64,000 nucleotides of DNA from Flavobacterium piscisymbiosum (GCF_020905295.1 NZ_JAJJMM010000001.1:1674001-1738000); one strand, 5' to 3'; counted from the first letter of the stretch, positions 17,430 through 25,147 are shown. Notes: a model not told the origin generated them from the sequence alone. Numbers and translations: made by a program.

Positions 17430-17513
17430 ATTAATTTTAGATTTTAGAGTTCAGATTTCAGATTTTTTTGCAGATGTAGAAATCTAAAATCTACATTCTA
17501 AAATTTTAAATAA
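17430..17513. repeat. TTTTAGATTT-type arm pair, one arm coding
   Basis: Arms at 17436-17467 and 17487-17513 are inverted versions of TTTTAGATTT / AGATTTTAGATTT. The right arm, read on the minus strand, is the end of the cyclase gene and supplies its last codons (ILECRF) and TAG-like stop context. The pair fills the gap between the GNAT start and the cyclase stop. Confidence 0.6.
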
Positions 17514-18272
17514 TAAAGGTTTGCTCGGACTTGCGTCATTTTCAAACGAAGCGATTTGAAGATTTAGGATGTAATTTCCATCTTCAATTTCGTCCGGAAC
17601 GTAAATCATTTCAGTGATTGTTGCATTCAATCTGGCATCAGTATTTAGGTTTAAAGTATCTTTTACATTCCAAAATGCTTTGTGTGCCAATAATTTTCCT
17701 TCGTCATGCTCTTTGTCAACACTTGGCAGATCGATCAGTAAATGCTGAATTTCGCTTTCGCGGATGAAAACCGCTGCTTCCTCAGACAAATAAGGCGGAT
17801 TGGTATTCGAGTATTTTCGTGACTTTTTTTCTTTTTTGTTTGGAAGTGTTCTGATAATAATAGCTTCTGTCTTGCTGAGCGGAGTCGAAGCATTTGTCCC
17901 ATTCAGCGAAGTCGAAATGTGATCTTTCGTAATCACCAAATCATCTCCAACTTTTTCAGGCTCAACCGTTATCAGCTTGGCAAAAAAGAAAAACTGTTTC
18001 AACGTTTGATTAATACTGTAAAAATCATTCGTAATATGTCCTAAACATTCCGTATGCGTTCCGTGCCCATGCGGATTGAAGAAAATATTGTTGAAATTCG
18101 TCGATGATTTTCCTTCAGAAACTTTCCCAATCCAATCTCCAAAAACTACAGGTTCGATAACCGGTTTTTCAATATACCACGCAATCGGATTTTCGTCTGT
18201 ATTCGTTAACGGAATCGAGATATCAATGGGTTTTGATAAGTCTATTTCGAAGTTGTTGATTTTTGCTAACAT
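17484..18272 (-). CDS. cyclase family (kynurenine formamidase-like) metal hydrolase
   Basis: A 262-residue enzyme of the cyclase/formamidase superfamily. The metal motif is HGHGTHTE (about residues 68-75), with DISIPL at the N-terminus and a C-terminal EMIYVPDEIEDGNYILNLQIASFENDASPSKP block. The ATG at 18272 is preferred to one five codons upstream, which lies inside a repeat. Residues about 119-135 (ISTSLNGT, then ASTPLSKT) are the in-frame translation of two direct copies of a palindromic repeat arm (17868-17918). The last six residues come from another repeat. Natural substrate is unknown; aryl formamides are one possibility. Confidence 0.8.
   Translation of the reverse strand: MLAKINNFEIDLSKPIDISIPLTNTDENPIAWYIEKPVIEPVVFGDWIGKVSEGKSSTNFNNIFFNPHGHGTHTECLGHITNDFYSINQTLKQFFFFAKLITVEPEKVGDDLVITKDHISTSLNGTNASTPLSKTEAIIIRTLPNKKEKKSRKYSNTNPPYLSEEAAVFIRESEIQHLLIDLPSVDKEHDEGKLLAHKAFWNVKDTLNLNTDARLNATITEMIYVPDEIEDGNYILNLQIASFENDASPSKPLLFKILECRF
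17868..17918. repeat. intragenic repeat: two direct copies of the 9852-type arm
   Basis: 17868-17891 and 17895-17918 each match TGTC..GCTGAGCGAAGTCGAA with a few changes. They start 27 bp (nine codons) apart and keep the cyclase reading frame. Confidence 0.85.
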
Positions 18273-18277
18273 ATTAT

Positions 18278-18821
18278 TTAACCGCAAGGTTCGCTAAGGT
18301 TTACGCAAAGGGCGCAAAGTTTTTTTTAAAGATTGTTTACAATTCTTCTAATGCCGTTTTTTATTAGAGCTACATTAAAATTTATTAATAAGCCTAATTT
18401 GCAATTTGTTAATTTTAAATAAGTTAATAGTTGAGCGAAATGGATTTCATTTAAAGCGTCAACCGATTTTATTTCCAAAATTAATTTATTTTCAATTATA
18501 ATATCTAATCTATAACCAATATCTAATTTTATTTCTTCGTAAATTAAAGGGAGCGGTTTTTGCTTTTCAATTGCTAAACCGGATTTTTTTAATTCGTAAA
18601 AAAGGCATTCTTCATAAGCACTTTCTAAAAGTCCAGGACCTAAAGTTTGATGAACTTTTAAGGCGCAATCAAAAACAATTCGTGATAATTCATTTTCTGA
18701 CATGAGTATTAATTTTAAGAATTAAAAACTCAAGTGTAGTATTTAAAATATTATATAAATTTATTCCTACAAAAAAATAAATAGCGTTCTTTGCGTAAAC
18801 CTTAGCGAACCTTGCGGTTAA
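18278..18821. repeat. cassette: perfect 33-bp inverted arms around a GxxExxY gene
   Basis: The 33-bp arm TTAACCGCAAGGTTCGCTAA... at 18278-18310 is repeated exactly inverted at 18789-18821. The left arm ends 5 bp from the cyclase ATG and the right arm 4 bp from the hemW stop, so the element is the entire spacer. The inside holds one gene. Relatives of the arm without a gene are at 15366-15497, 38784-38952 and 60960-61030. Confidence 0.92.
18326..18703 (-). CDS. GxxExxY protein
   Basis: A 125-residue protein named for the motif GLLESAYEE (about residues 24-32). The rest (KPLPLIYEEIKLDIGYRLDIIIENKLILEIKSVDALNEIHFAQLLTYLKLTNCKLGLLINF) has the D...ExK pattern of a PD-(D/E)XK nuclease-like fold: D57 region, then LEIKSV. 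Its function is not known, although the fold suggests nucleic-acid binding or cleavage. It is the only gene inside the inverted-arm cassette. Genes of this family are often found scattered at non-conserved positions in Bacteroidota, consistent with mobility. Confidence 0.88.
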   Translation of the reverse strand: MSENELSRIVFDCALKVHQTLGPGLLESAYEECLFYELKKSGLAIEKQKPLPLIYEEIKLDIGYRLDIIIENKLILEIKSVDALNEIHFAQLLTYLKLTNCKLGLLINFNVALIKNGIRRIVNNL

Positions 18822-18825
18822 GCTC

Positions 18826-19959
18826 TCATTCCAAATTTAGATAAAATAAATCTGAGGCAATTCCATCCGTTAAAAATTTTCCTTTTGCGGTTGGTTTTAG
18901 AATGTTGTTTTCTATCGAAAGTAAATCGTCGTTTAAGAATTTCTGGCTTTGTTTTTTGAGATAATCAAGATATTCCAAACCAAATTCAGTTTCAATTCGT
19001 TCTAATGAAACTCCCCAAATGGTTCGTAATCCTGTCATAATATATTCATTATAACGATCAGAAATAGTAAGGGTTTCAGTTTCTAATGGAAGTTCATCGT
19101 TCTGAATTGATTTTAAGTAAAGAGAATTATTGGCAATATTCCAGCCTCTTTTTTCGCCATCATAGCTATGTGCTGAAGGACCAATTCCGATATATTTTTT
19201 ACCCAACCAATACGCCGAATTGTTTTTAGAGAAATAACCTTCTTTCCCAAAATTCGATAATTCATAATGAATGAAACCATTTTTTTGAAGCGTTTCCACC
19301 AAAATCATAAAGTGATTTGAAGCGACTTCGTCTTGTGGTTCAGCAATTTTTCCGGTATCGATTAGTTTTCTTAAAGCTGTTTTGGGTTCAACGGTCAAAG
19401 CATAACTCGAAATATGAGGAATACCAAAGGACAATGCCGTTTCAATATTTTTCTTCCACATTTCATCTGTTAATCCTGGAATTCCGTAAATTAAATCGAG
19501 TGAAATATTATCAAAGTATTTGGTCGCTTCTGTCAAGCAATTTATGGCTTCCGCCGAATTATGAGCTCGATTCATCAGCTGCAAATCTTCTTCATAAAAA
19601 GACTGAATCCCTATGCTTAAACGATTAATTTGGCTTTTGGATAATTCGAAAATTCGTTCTGTAGACAAATCATCCGGATTTGCTTCGAGCGTTATTTCAG
19701 GATTTTCAACCACTTTATAATTTTTATAAACTTCAGCAATTAAAAAGTTTATTTCGTTATTTGATAATACCGAAGGAGTTCCACCGCCAAAATATATAGT
19801 TTCTACAATTTCAGTTGAAAACTCATTTTTACGCATGACAATTTCTTTGGCTAAAGCCAAAACCATATCGTCTTTCTTTTTCATCGAAGTCGAAAAATGA
19901 AAGTCGCAATAATGGCAAGCCTGCTTGCAAAAAGGAATATGAATGTAGATACCGCTCAT
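18826..19959 (-). CDS. hemW: radical SAM heme chaperone HemW
   Basis: A 377-residue radical SAM protein. The 4Fe-4S motif is CKQACHYCDF (CX3CX2C, cysteines at about 11, 15 and 18). GGGTPS and ITLEANPDD follow, then LSIGIQSF and DLIYGIPG. The C-terminal HemN-like domain contains RTIWGVSLERIE and RYNEYIMTGLR. The extra cysteine and N-terminal extension of true coproporphyrinogen dehydrogenase (HemN) are missing, so HemW is the better call. It inserts or carries heme. Upstream lies the four-helix-bundle cassette; downstream lies the GxxExxY cassette, flush against its stop. Confidence 0.9.
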   Translation of the reverse strand: MSGIYIHIPFCKQACHYCDFHFSTSMKKKDDMVLALAKEIVMRKNEFSTEIVETIYFGGGTPSVLSNNEINFLIAEVYKNYKVVENPEITLEANPDDLSTERIFELSKSQINRLSIGIQSFYEEDLQLMNRAHNSAEAINCLTEATKYFDNISLDLIYGIPGLTDEMWKKNIETALSFGIPHISSYALTVEPKTALRKLIDTGKIAEPQDEVASNHFMILVETLQKNGFIHYELSNFGKEGYFSKNNSAYWLGKKYIGIGPSAHSYDGEKRGWNIANNSLYLKSIQNDELPLETETLTISDRYNEYIMTGLRTIWGVSLERIETEFGLEYLDYLKKQSQKFLNDDLLSIENNILKPTAKGKFLTDGIASDLFYLNLE

Positions 19960-19962
19960 TTT

Positions 19963-20531
19963 ATAGTGTTCAGTGTTCAGGTTTTTAGTGTTCAGTTATT
20001 AGAAAAGTATTCAGTGTTCAGCCTTTTAGTTTTCAGTTTTTGAATTGTCAAAATATTGAATACTAAAAAACAGAATACTGCTTACTCCTTTTTGACTCCA
20101 AATTTTTCAGGATTTAAAAGCATGTAATTAATTAGTTTTCCTATTTCAGTACTTTCGGCTAGAAGTTCTTGATATGAATCATTAGAAATGTATTTACAAG
20201 CAAAAGCAAATTCTAACCAAACTTGTGTTTCAGAATTTTCTCCATCAGAATCAGTTAACTTGCTATAAAAGTGTTTAGGATAGATTCTTTTTCGGTAAGC
20301 TTCAGCAATAGTTACGGGTACACTTCGTGAAGAGCGCCTCATTTGATCCGTTAGTGAATAGATTTCTTCTTTAGGAAATGATTTTGTAATATCAAATATT
20401 TTCATTGCTAAGGAAAAAGATTTTTTATAAGCGAACAAATCGTGGAATGTCATTATGTATTATTTTAAAAACTGATCACTTTTTAGATAATCTATAAACT
20501 GATCACTAAAAAACTGATTACTGAACACTAT
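19963..20531. repeat. cassette: 41-bp imperfect inverted arms around a four-helix-bundle gene
   Basis: The arm at 19963-20003 (ATAGTGTTCAGTGTTCAGGT...) matches the inverted 20491-20531 at 35 of 41 positions without gaps. Further TGTTCAG / CTGATCA units lie inside each arm. The element begins 4 bp upstream of the hemW ATG and its other end includes the TAG stop of ruvC. Confidence 0.88.
20082..20453 (-). CDS. four-helix bundle protein (23S rRNA intervening-sequence type)
   Basis: A 123-residue, all-helical protein of the S23/IVS-protein family. Landmarks: FHDLFAYKKSFSLAMKIFDITKSFP, the central YSLTDQMRRSSRSVPVTIAEAYRKR (about 38-62), and LEFAFACKYISNDSYQELLAESTEIGKLINYML. Relatives are encoded in 23S rRNA intervening sequences and resemble the Avd accessory proteins of diversity-generating retroelements; both bind nucleic acid. 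Here it is a free-standing gene inside inverted arms between ruvC and hemW. No reverse transcriptase or variable-repeat gene is in the window. Confidence 0.88.
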   Translation of the reverse strand: MTFHDLFAYKKSFSLAMKIFDITKSFPKEEIYSLTDQMRRSSRSVPVTIAEAYRKRIYPKHFYSKLTDSDGENSETQVWLEFAFACKYISNDSYQELLAESTEIGKLINYMLLNPEKFGVKKE

Positions 20532-21082
20532 TTTCTAACTTTATCTTCGTTTTGTTTTACAAAAGCATCCCAGCCTGTATAACTTTTTCCGGCAACTATT
20601 TTGCCTGAATTAAAGAAATGACAAACTGCAGCTGCCAAACCATCTGTTGAATCCAGATTTTTTGGTAATTCTTTTAAGCCTAAAAGTTGTTGGAGCATTT
20701 TAGCTACTTGCTCTTTACTGGCATTTCCGTTTCCGGTAATGGCCATTTTTATTTTTTTAGGTTCGTACTCGGTAATAGGAATATCTCTCGAAAGTCCTGC
20801 TGCCATTGCCACGCCTTGAGCACGTCCCAATTTTAGCATCGATTGTACGTTTTTACCAAAGAAAGGAGCTTCAATAGCAATTTCGTCAGGATGGTGTGTT
20901 TCGATTAATTCGATGGTACGCTCAAAAATGATTTTTAGTTTTTGGTAATGATTGTCGTATTTGGAAAGTTGCAATTCGTTCAATTGCAAAAACTCCATTT
21001 TTTTATTGATGACCTTAATCAATCCAAAACCCATAATCGTCGTTCCGGGGTCGATGCCTAATATGATGCGTTCTTTTGTCAA
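20528..21082 (-). CDS. ruvC: crossover junction endodeoxyribonuclease RuvC
   Basis: A 184-residue Holliday-junction resolvase with an RNase H-like fold. The catalytic acids are D10 in [15 protein letters not shown], the glutamate in [11 protein letters not shown] (about 69), and the C-terminal DGLAAAVCH aspartate pair (about 144-147). It cuts four-way junctions with RuvAB. ruvA and ruvB are not nearby, as is common in this phylum. The TAG stop lies within the inverted arm of the neighbouring cassette. Confidence 0.95.
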   Translation of the reverse strand: MTKERIILGIDPGTTIMGFGLIKVINKKMEFLQLNELQLSKYDNHYQKLKIIFERTIELIETHHPDEIAIEAPFFGKNVQSMLKLGRAQGVAMAAGLSRDIPITEYEPKKIKMAITGNGNASKEQVAKMLQQLLGLKELPKNLDSTDGLAAAVCHFFNSGKIVAGKSYTGWDAFVKQNEDKVRK

Positions 21083-21084
21083 GT

Positions 21085-21125
21085 GTTTTTTGTTTCAGGT
21101 TTCAAGTTTCAAGTTTCAGGTTGAA
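21085..21125. repeat. GTTTCAAGTTTCAAG low-complexity repeat
   Basis: Near-tandem GTTTCAAG / GTTTCAGG units between ruvC's start and the next stop. Similar TTCAA/TTCCAAA units are found inside the glycosyltransferase gene at 22925-22960. Confidence 0.55.
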
Positions 21126-21127
21126 GC

Positions 21128-21691
21128 TTATCGGCTTAAATATCCCTTTGTTAATGTTACATTTTGTTCTTTATTCAGTACTTCTATTGATGGACAAAGA
21201 CTGTTGTATATGTTCCAAAATTTACTTTCAAAATCATCTTCCGGGTTTAATATTTTTCCTTTTTCAGAATTACCATCATTATCTAAAATGCTACCATGAC
21301 TTTCATAATAGGATGTCAGGAGATTTCCATTATCTGCCAAAACCCATCTACAAGTAGCTATCCAGGGATCTACGAAAAAATAATAAACAGTTGTATTCAG
21401 TTTTTTTGAAAGAAATAAAGTCATTTGTTTTGTTTCTTCAAAATCCCAGACATTCCAGATTAGATAACTCCATTTATTAACTTCATTAAATAGAATAAAT
21501 GGTTTTGTGGTGTTTTTTGAATTTTCATCTGATAAAAAATCCCAGTCAAATTGTTTGCCAAGTTCTTTAACTTCAGTATTTGATGAGTTTAGCACCTCCA
21601 ATATGGAGTTTTGTGATGCATTTTCTATACAAAAATGATGATTTATTAGTGAGCTAATTACGGCACGCTCTTTATTTACTGAATCTGACAT
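21128..21691 (-). CDS. hypothetical protein
   Basis: About 187 residues, probably cytoplasmic: no signal peptide or membrane segment. It is rich in aromatic residues and asparagine (NKWSYLIWNVWDFEETKQM, VYYFFVDPWIATCRWVLADNG) and ends with WNIYNSLCPSIEVLNKEQNVTL. I do not recognise a family. The ATG at 21691 was chosen because the frame's first ATG (21754) would overlap the divergent gene that starts at 21745. It lies downstream of nothing cotranscribed. The small-immunity-like look is an impression only. Confidence 0.6.
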   Translation of the reverse strand: MSDSVNKERAVISSLINHHFCIENASQNSILEVLNSSNTEVKELGKQFDWDFLSDENSKNTTKPFILFNEVNKWSYLIWNVWDFEETKQMTLFLSKKLNTTVYYFFVDPWIATCRWVLADNGNLLTSYYESHGSILDNDGNSEKGKILNPEDDFESKFWNIYNSLCPSIEVLNKEQNVTLTKGYLSR

Positions 21692-21744
21692 TTCATTTTC
21701 TAATTTTAAAATTGCCACATTTTCAAATTGATTACTTTTGCGAC

Positions 21745-22689
21745 ATGATTTCAATTCCTCACAAAGCTAAGCAATTCCTTGTTCTTCTGATCAAACTTTT
21801 GATTGTAGGTGGCGCATTTTACTTTATTTATAATCAGTTGGCGAACAATGACAAACTCGACTGGCAAAAGTTTATTACGCTGTTCCGTAAAAATCAATCG
21901 GTTTTAGGGATTGCGTTTATTTTGCTTTTGAGTGTTTTGAATCGTTATTTCGAGATTTTGAAATGGCAGAATCTTGCCAAAGTCATTCACGAAATTTCGT
22001 TAGGAGAAGCTACAAAACAAGTTCTGGCGGCACTAACGGCAGGAATTTTTACACCAAATGGAGTAGGAGAGTACGCAGGAAAAGCATTATTCTATCCGAA
22101 ATCTGAAGCAAAAAATGTGATTTTCCTGAACTTGATTTGCAACGGAATCCAAATGGTTTTAACTGTTATTTTTGGGCTTTTTGGGTTGATGTATTTCAAT
22201 GCAAAATATGAGGTCATTACAACTCAAACGGTTGCAATTTTGTTTGGAGGTTTTGTATTGCTTTTGATTGTTTTGTTTTCACTAAAGAAAATAAAAATCA
22301 AAGGATATTCGATCGAGAAATTAGTGCATAAGATCAATGAAATTCCAAAACCAATTCATCGTAAAAATATTCTTTTAGGCGTTTTGCGTTATTTGGTTTT
22401 CTCCCATCAATATTACTTTTTGTTTTTGGCTTTTGATGTCGATTTGCCTTATTTTACACTTATTTCTACCATTGCTGTCGTTTACTTTTTAGCTTCATCA
22501 TTACCTACTTTTCAGTTTTTGGATTTTGCGGTAAAAGGAAGTGTTGCCATTTTTTTCTTCGAAAAATTGGGCGTAAACGAATGGATTGTAGTTTTTATAA
22601 GCACCTTGATGTGGTTTCTTAATGTAGTTTTGCCAGTTGTAATTGGAGCCTATTATGTGTTGAATTTTAAAACGAAACCTGTAGAATGA
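21745..22689 (+). CDS. YbhN/LPG synthase-type flippase-like membrane protein
   Basis: About 314 residues with seven or eight hydrophobic segments. The layout and the motifs LNRYFEILKWQNL, TAGIFTPNGVGEYAGKALFYP and LASSLPTFQFLDFAVKG fit the family related to the membrane part of lysylphosphatidylglycerol synthase (YbhN/UPF0104). Members are proposed lipid or polyprenyl-phosphate-sugar flippases. The ATG at 21745 (MISIPHKAKQFL) fits better than an ATG eleven codons upstream. It overlaps the glycosyltransferase gene by 4 bp, so the pair probably works on one lipid-linked glycan. Confidence 0.8.
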   Translation: MISIPHKAKQFLVLLIKLLIVGGAFYFIYNQLANNDKLDWQKFITLFRKNQSVLGIAFILLLSVLNRYFEILKWQNLAKVIHEISLGEATKQVLAALTAGIFTPNGVGEYAGKALFYPKSEAKNVIFLNLICNGIQMVLTVIFGLFGLMYFNAKYEVITTQTVAILFGGFVLLLIVLFSLKKIKIKGYSIEKLVHKINEIPKPIHRKNILLGVLRYLVFSHQYYFLFLAFDVDLPYFTLISTIAVVYFLASSLPTFQFLDFAVKGSVAIFFFEKLGVNEWIVVFISTLMWFLNVVLPVVIGAYYVLNFKTKPVE

Positions 22690-23789
22690 TTTTGGTTTTA
22701 TTTTCCATATTAAGTATTTATGTAATTACGATCGCATTCCTTATTTATGGTTTTAGCAAAGTAAAAAACTATCAAAAAATAGATCTAAAACCGCAAACGA
22801 GCTTTACAATTATAGTTCCGTTCAGGAATGAAGCAGAGAATTTACCGAATCTTTTATCGAGTTTTTCAAAACTTAATTACCCAAATGATTTGTTTGAAGT
22901 GATTTTGGTTGATGATAATTCTTTCGAAAAATTCCAAATTTTAAATTCCAAATTTCAAGTTATCATTATCGATAATATTCGTACTTCGAATTCGCCTAAA
23001 AAAGATGCTATTGCTACAGCAATGCAACATGTAAAAACCAATTGGGTCATTACTACAGATGCTGATTGTTTGGTGCCTGAAAATTGGCTTTTGACATTTG
23101 ATAATTATATTCAGCAACATGATGTTTCAATGCTTGCGGGCGCGGTTACGTACCAATGTGAGAATTCGTTTCTGGATCATTTTCAGCAATTGGATCTAAC
23201 AAGTTTGCAAGGCGCAACAATAGGAAGTTTTGGACTTGGCAAAGCTTTTATGTGCAATGGAGCCAATTTTGCTTACACGAAATCTTTGTTCGGAAAACTA
23301 AGCGGATTTGACGGAAATAATAAAATTGCCAGTGGCGATGATGTTTTTTTATTGCAAAAAGCAGCCAATTTATTTCCGGATAAAGTTCATTATCTAAAAG
23401 CAGAAGAAGCAATCGTAACTACAAAACCAACAGAAAACTGGAAATCTTTATTTTATCAAAGAGTGCGTTGGGCGGCGAAAACAAGTTCGTACCAAAGTAA
23501 TTTCGGAAAAATTTTAGGAATCATTGTTTTCTTTGGAAATCTGGGTTTTGTAATTGTGTTTTTGTTTTGTGTTTTTGCGATTTGGCCTTATCCACTTTTT
23601 GTATTGTTCGCTTTTTCTAAGTTTGTAATCGACTATATTCTACTTTATAAAACGAATCAGTTCCTGAGTAAAAGCAGCATAAAAAGCTTAGTCTTGAGTA
23701 GTTTATTTTATCCTTTTTTTAGCACGACTGTAGCTTTGTATAGCTTGTTTGGAACTTATGAATGGAAGGGAAGAAGATTTGGGAAATAA
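22686..23789 (+). CDS. membrane-bound family 2 glycosyltransferase
   Basis: A 367-residue enzyme. An N-terminal membrane anchor (about 2-23) is followed by a GT-A domain: TIIVPFRNEAENLP (41-54), VDDNS (75-79), TTDADC (123-128, the metal-binding DxD equivalent), a later GDD and the QRVRWAAK block, comparable to Q/RxxRW. Three membrane segments close the protein. Residues about 80-92 (FEKFQILNSKFQV) are encoded by an AATTCCAAATTTTAAATTCC-like repeat and look inserted. It is translationally coupled to the flippase-like gene. Sugar donor and acceptor are unknown. Confidence 0.85.
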   Translation: MILVLFSILSIYVITIAFLIYGFSKVKNYQKIDLKPQTSFTIIVPFRNEAENLPNLLSSFSKLNYPNDLFEVILVDDNSFEKFQILNSKFQVIIIDNIRTSNSPKKDAIATAMQHVKTNWVITTDADCLVPENWLLTFDNYIQQHDVSMLAGAVTYQCENSFLDHFQQLDLTSLQGATIGSFGLGKAFMCNGANFAYTKSLFGKLSGFDGNNKIASGDDVFLLQKAANLFPDKVHYLKAEEAIVTTKPTENWKSLFYQRVRWAAKTSSYQSNFGKILGIIVFFGNLGFVIVFLFCVFAIWPYPLFVLFAFSKFVIDYILLYKTNQFLSKSSIKSLVLSSLFYPFFSTTVALYSLFGTYEWKGRRFGK

Positions 23790-24181
23790 ATTCCAAAACT
23801 ATGGGATTATTTAGGGAAGCTAAAATGGCACACGGATGACACAGATTTGCTTCGCAAAAACGCGGATTTATGCGGATTTTTTTCTTGTGTTTTTTTCTAT
23901 TTTCAATCTTGTCAATCCTGAGGTACGAAGGATCGCACAAGAAACTCCGTAAAGTAATTCCGCAATCTTTGTCGAGCTTCTTGTGCGATCCTTCCTGCGT
24001 CAAGGATGACAAGATTGTGAGAATTTATTATGAAAACTATTGCCTAGCCCTGATGGGAGGAAAAATCCTTTTTTGTTCGCCGTAGCGGACACAAAAGATT
24101 GGAAGGAACAGCAGGAAACAGCTCCTAAAAATTACGATGAGAAACTAGATTTAAATGAACTTATATCACTTATATGGTAAA
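23790..24181. repeat. repeat-filled gap with a long inverted repeat
   Basis: No credible gene in these 392 bases. 23830-23880 is CGGATT-rich repeat sequence. A large hairpin spans about 23905-24016: arms carrying GTCAATCCTGAGG, GAAGGATCGCACAAGAA and their inverted partners TTCTTGTGCGATCCTTC and GTCAAGGATGAC. 24045-24140 resembles a degenerate intergenic element (CCTGATGGGAGG, TTTTGTTCGCCG, AACAGCTCCTAAAAATTACG). Short frames here are by-products of the palindrome. Confidence 0.7.
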
Positions 24182-24667
24182 TTATTCTTTACCTTTTTCT
24201 TTAAGAATAACAGGCAAAATAAATTGAGTTTTTACCGGAAGTCCGCGTTTTAAGGCGGGATTTATTTTTGGGAAATCGACTAAACGGGCGTGTAGAATAC
24301 TATCGATTTTGATCGTGTCATAAGCAACCGAATCTTTAGGAAATTGCGGTTCGAATTTCATTGTCGAGTTAGGGAAAACCGTTACTTTTACCTGAATGGT
24401 ATCGAGTTCCGGATATAGTATAGAAAGTGTATCGATATCTAGTTTTTGCTGAATAAGCTGTGCCATTACATCAAAAAAGCATTGTTGGCGTTGTTTTTTG
24501 TCGGCAATTTTTTCGCAATTTGCTACCGATGGATATTCGTCGACTTCTTTCCAGTTGATAGATTTTAATTCTTTTTGAAGTAACTCTTTTTCAGACGGAA
24601 CCTGCTTGTCAATATATTGACAAGAATTGAAAGATAAGAGAACTAAAAAAAGGAAAAACTGCTTCAA
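24182..24667 (-). CDS. hypothetical lipoprotein with TonB-C-like tail
   Basis: A 161-residue exported protein. The signal peptide ends in the lipobox FNSC (Cys16). The first half is helical and contains two cysteines (VANCEKIADKKQRQQCF), possibly a disulfide. The second half (LDTIQVKVTVFPNSTMKFE ... FPKINPALKRGLPVKTQFILPVIL) resembles the TonB C-terminal fold found in many Bacteroidota envelope proteins. I do not recognise a named family. It lies 47 bp after another small exported protein gene on the same strand. Confidence 0.65.
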   Translation of the reverse strand: MKQFFLFLVLLSFNSCQYIDKQVPSEKELLQKELKSINWKEVDEYPSVANCEKIADKKQRQQCFFDVMAQLIQQKLDIDTLSILYPELDTIQVKVTVFPNSTMKFEPQFPKDSVAYDTIKIDSILHARLVDFPKINPALKRGLPVKTQFILPVILKEKGKE

Positions 24668-24714
24668 GATTTTAATGTTGAATTGAATAAATTGATTATG
24701 GTATAAAAATACGA

Positions 24715-25098
24715 TTATTTTTTTTGAGAAGCTTTGTATTGCAGATAATCTTCATAGCTTTCTGATAACCATTTTTCTTTGTTTTGCGCTGCAACTTCTT
24801 TTTGGTCAGGATATAAAGAAGCTAAGCGATCAGAAAATGTAGCAATTTGAACCGTGTAATTGTAAAAATCTTTTCTGGTTAAAACAACATTTGGATCATT
24901 TTTACGATTAAAGTATTCAAAGAAAAGTGTATCAAATTCTTTCATAGAAAAATTGAGAACTTTTTTCTTATTACTTTTATAAATGCTATCCTGAATTAAT
25001 TGATCGTCGACAGACAGTTTTTTAACTTGCGCATAAGTGGTATCATTGATTAAAATAATCAAAGAAATAAAAAATACGATTTGTAAAAGTCTGCGCAT
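24715..25098 (-). CDS. hypothetical exported protein
   Basis: A 127-residue protein with a signal peptide (MRRLLQIVFFISLIILINDTTYAQ, cleaved after YAQ). The mature part is about 100 residues, charged and helical (FSMKEFDTLFFEYFNRKNDPNVVLTRKDFYNYTVQIATFSDRLASLYPD). No family is recognised. It is divergent from the DUF456 gene with only 49 bp between starts, and upstream of the lipoprotein gene, with which it may be cotranscribed. Confidence 0.65.
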   Translation of the reverse strand: MRRLLQIVFFISLIILINDTTYAQVKKLSVDDQLIQDSIYKSNKKKVLNFSMKEFDTLFFEYFNRKNDPNVVLTRKDFYNYTVQIATFSDRLASLYPDQKEVAAQNKEKWLSESYEDYLQYKASQKK

Positions 25099-25147
25099 TT
25101 ACTGGCTTTACTGAAAAGTTTGTAAGTGCAAAATTACAAAAAAATAT

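Noticed and set aside
19876..19900. A GAAGTCGAAA string in hemW resembling the intragenic arm
   Set aside because: It encodes the normal HFSTSMKKKD segment after the iron-sulfur motif and shares only about 10 bases with the repeat.
20082..20453. Diversity-generating retroelement accessory protein (Avd)
   Set aside because: The fold family fits, but no reverse transcriptase, template repeat or variable repeat is visible in the window.
21085..21744. A third cassette around the unknown gene at 21128-21691
   Set aside because: A repeat is present on the left only; I found no inverted partner between 21692 and 21744.
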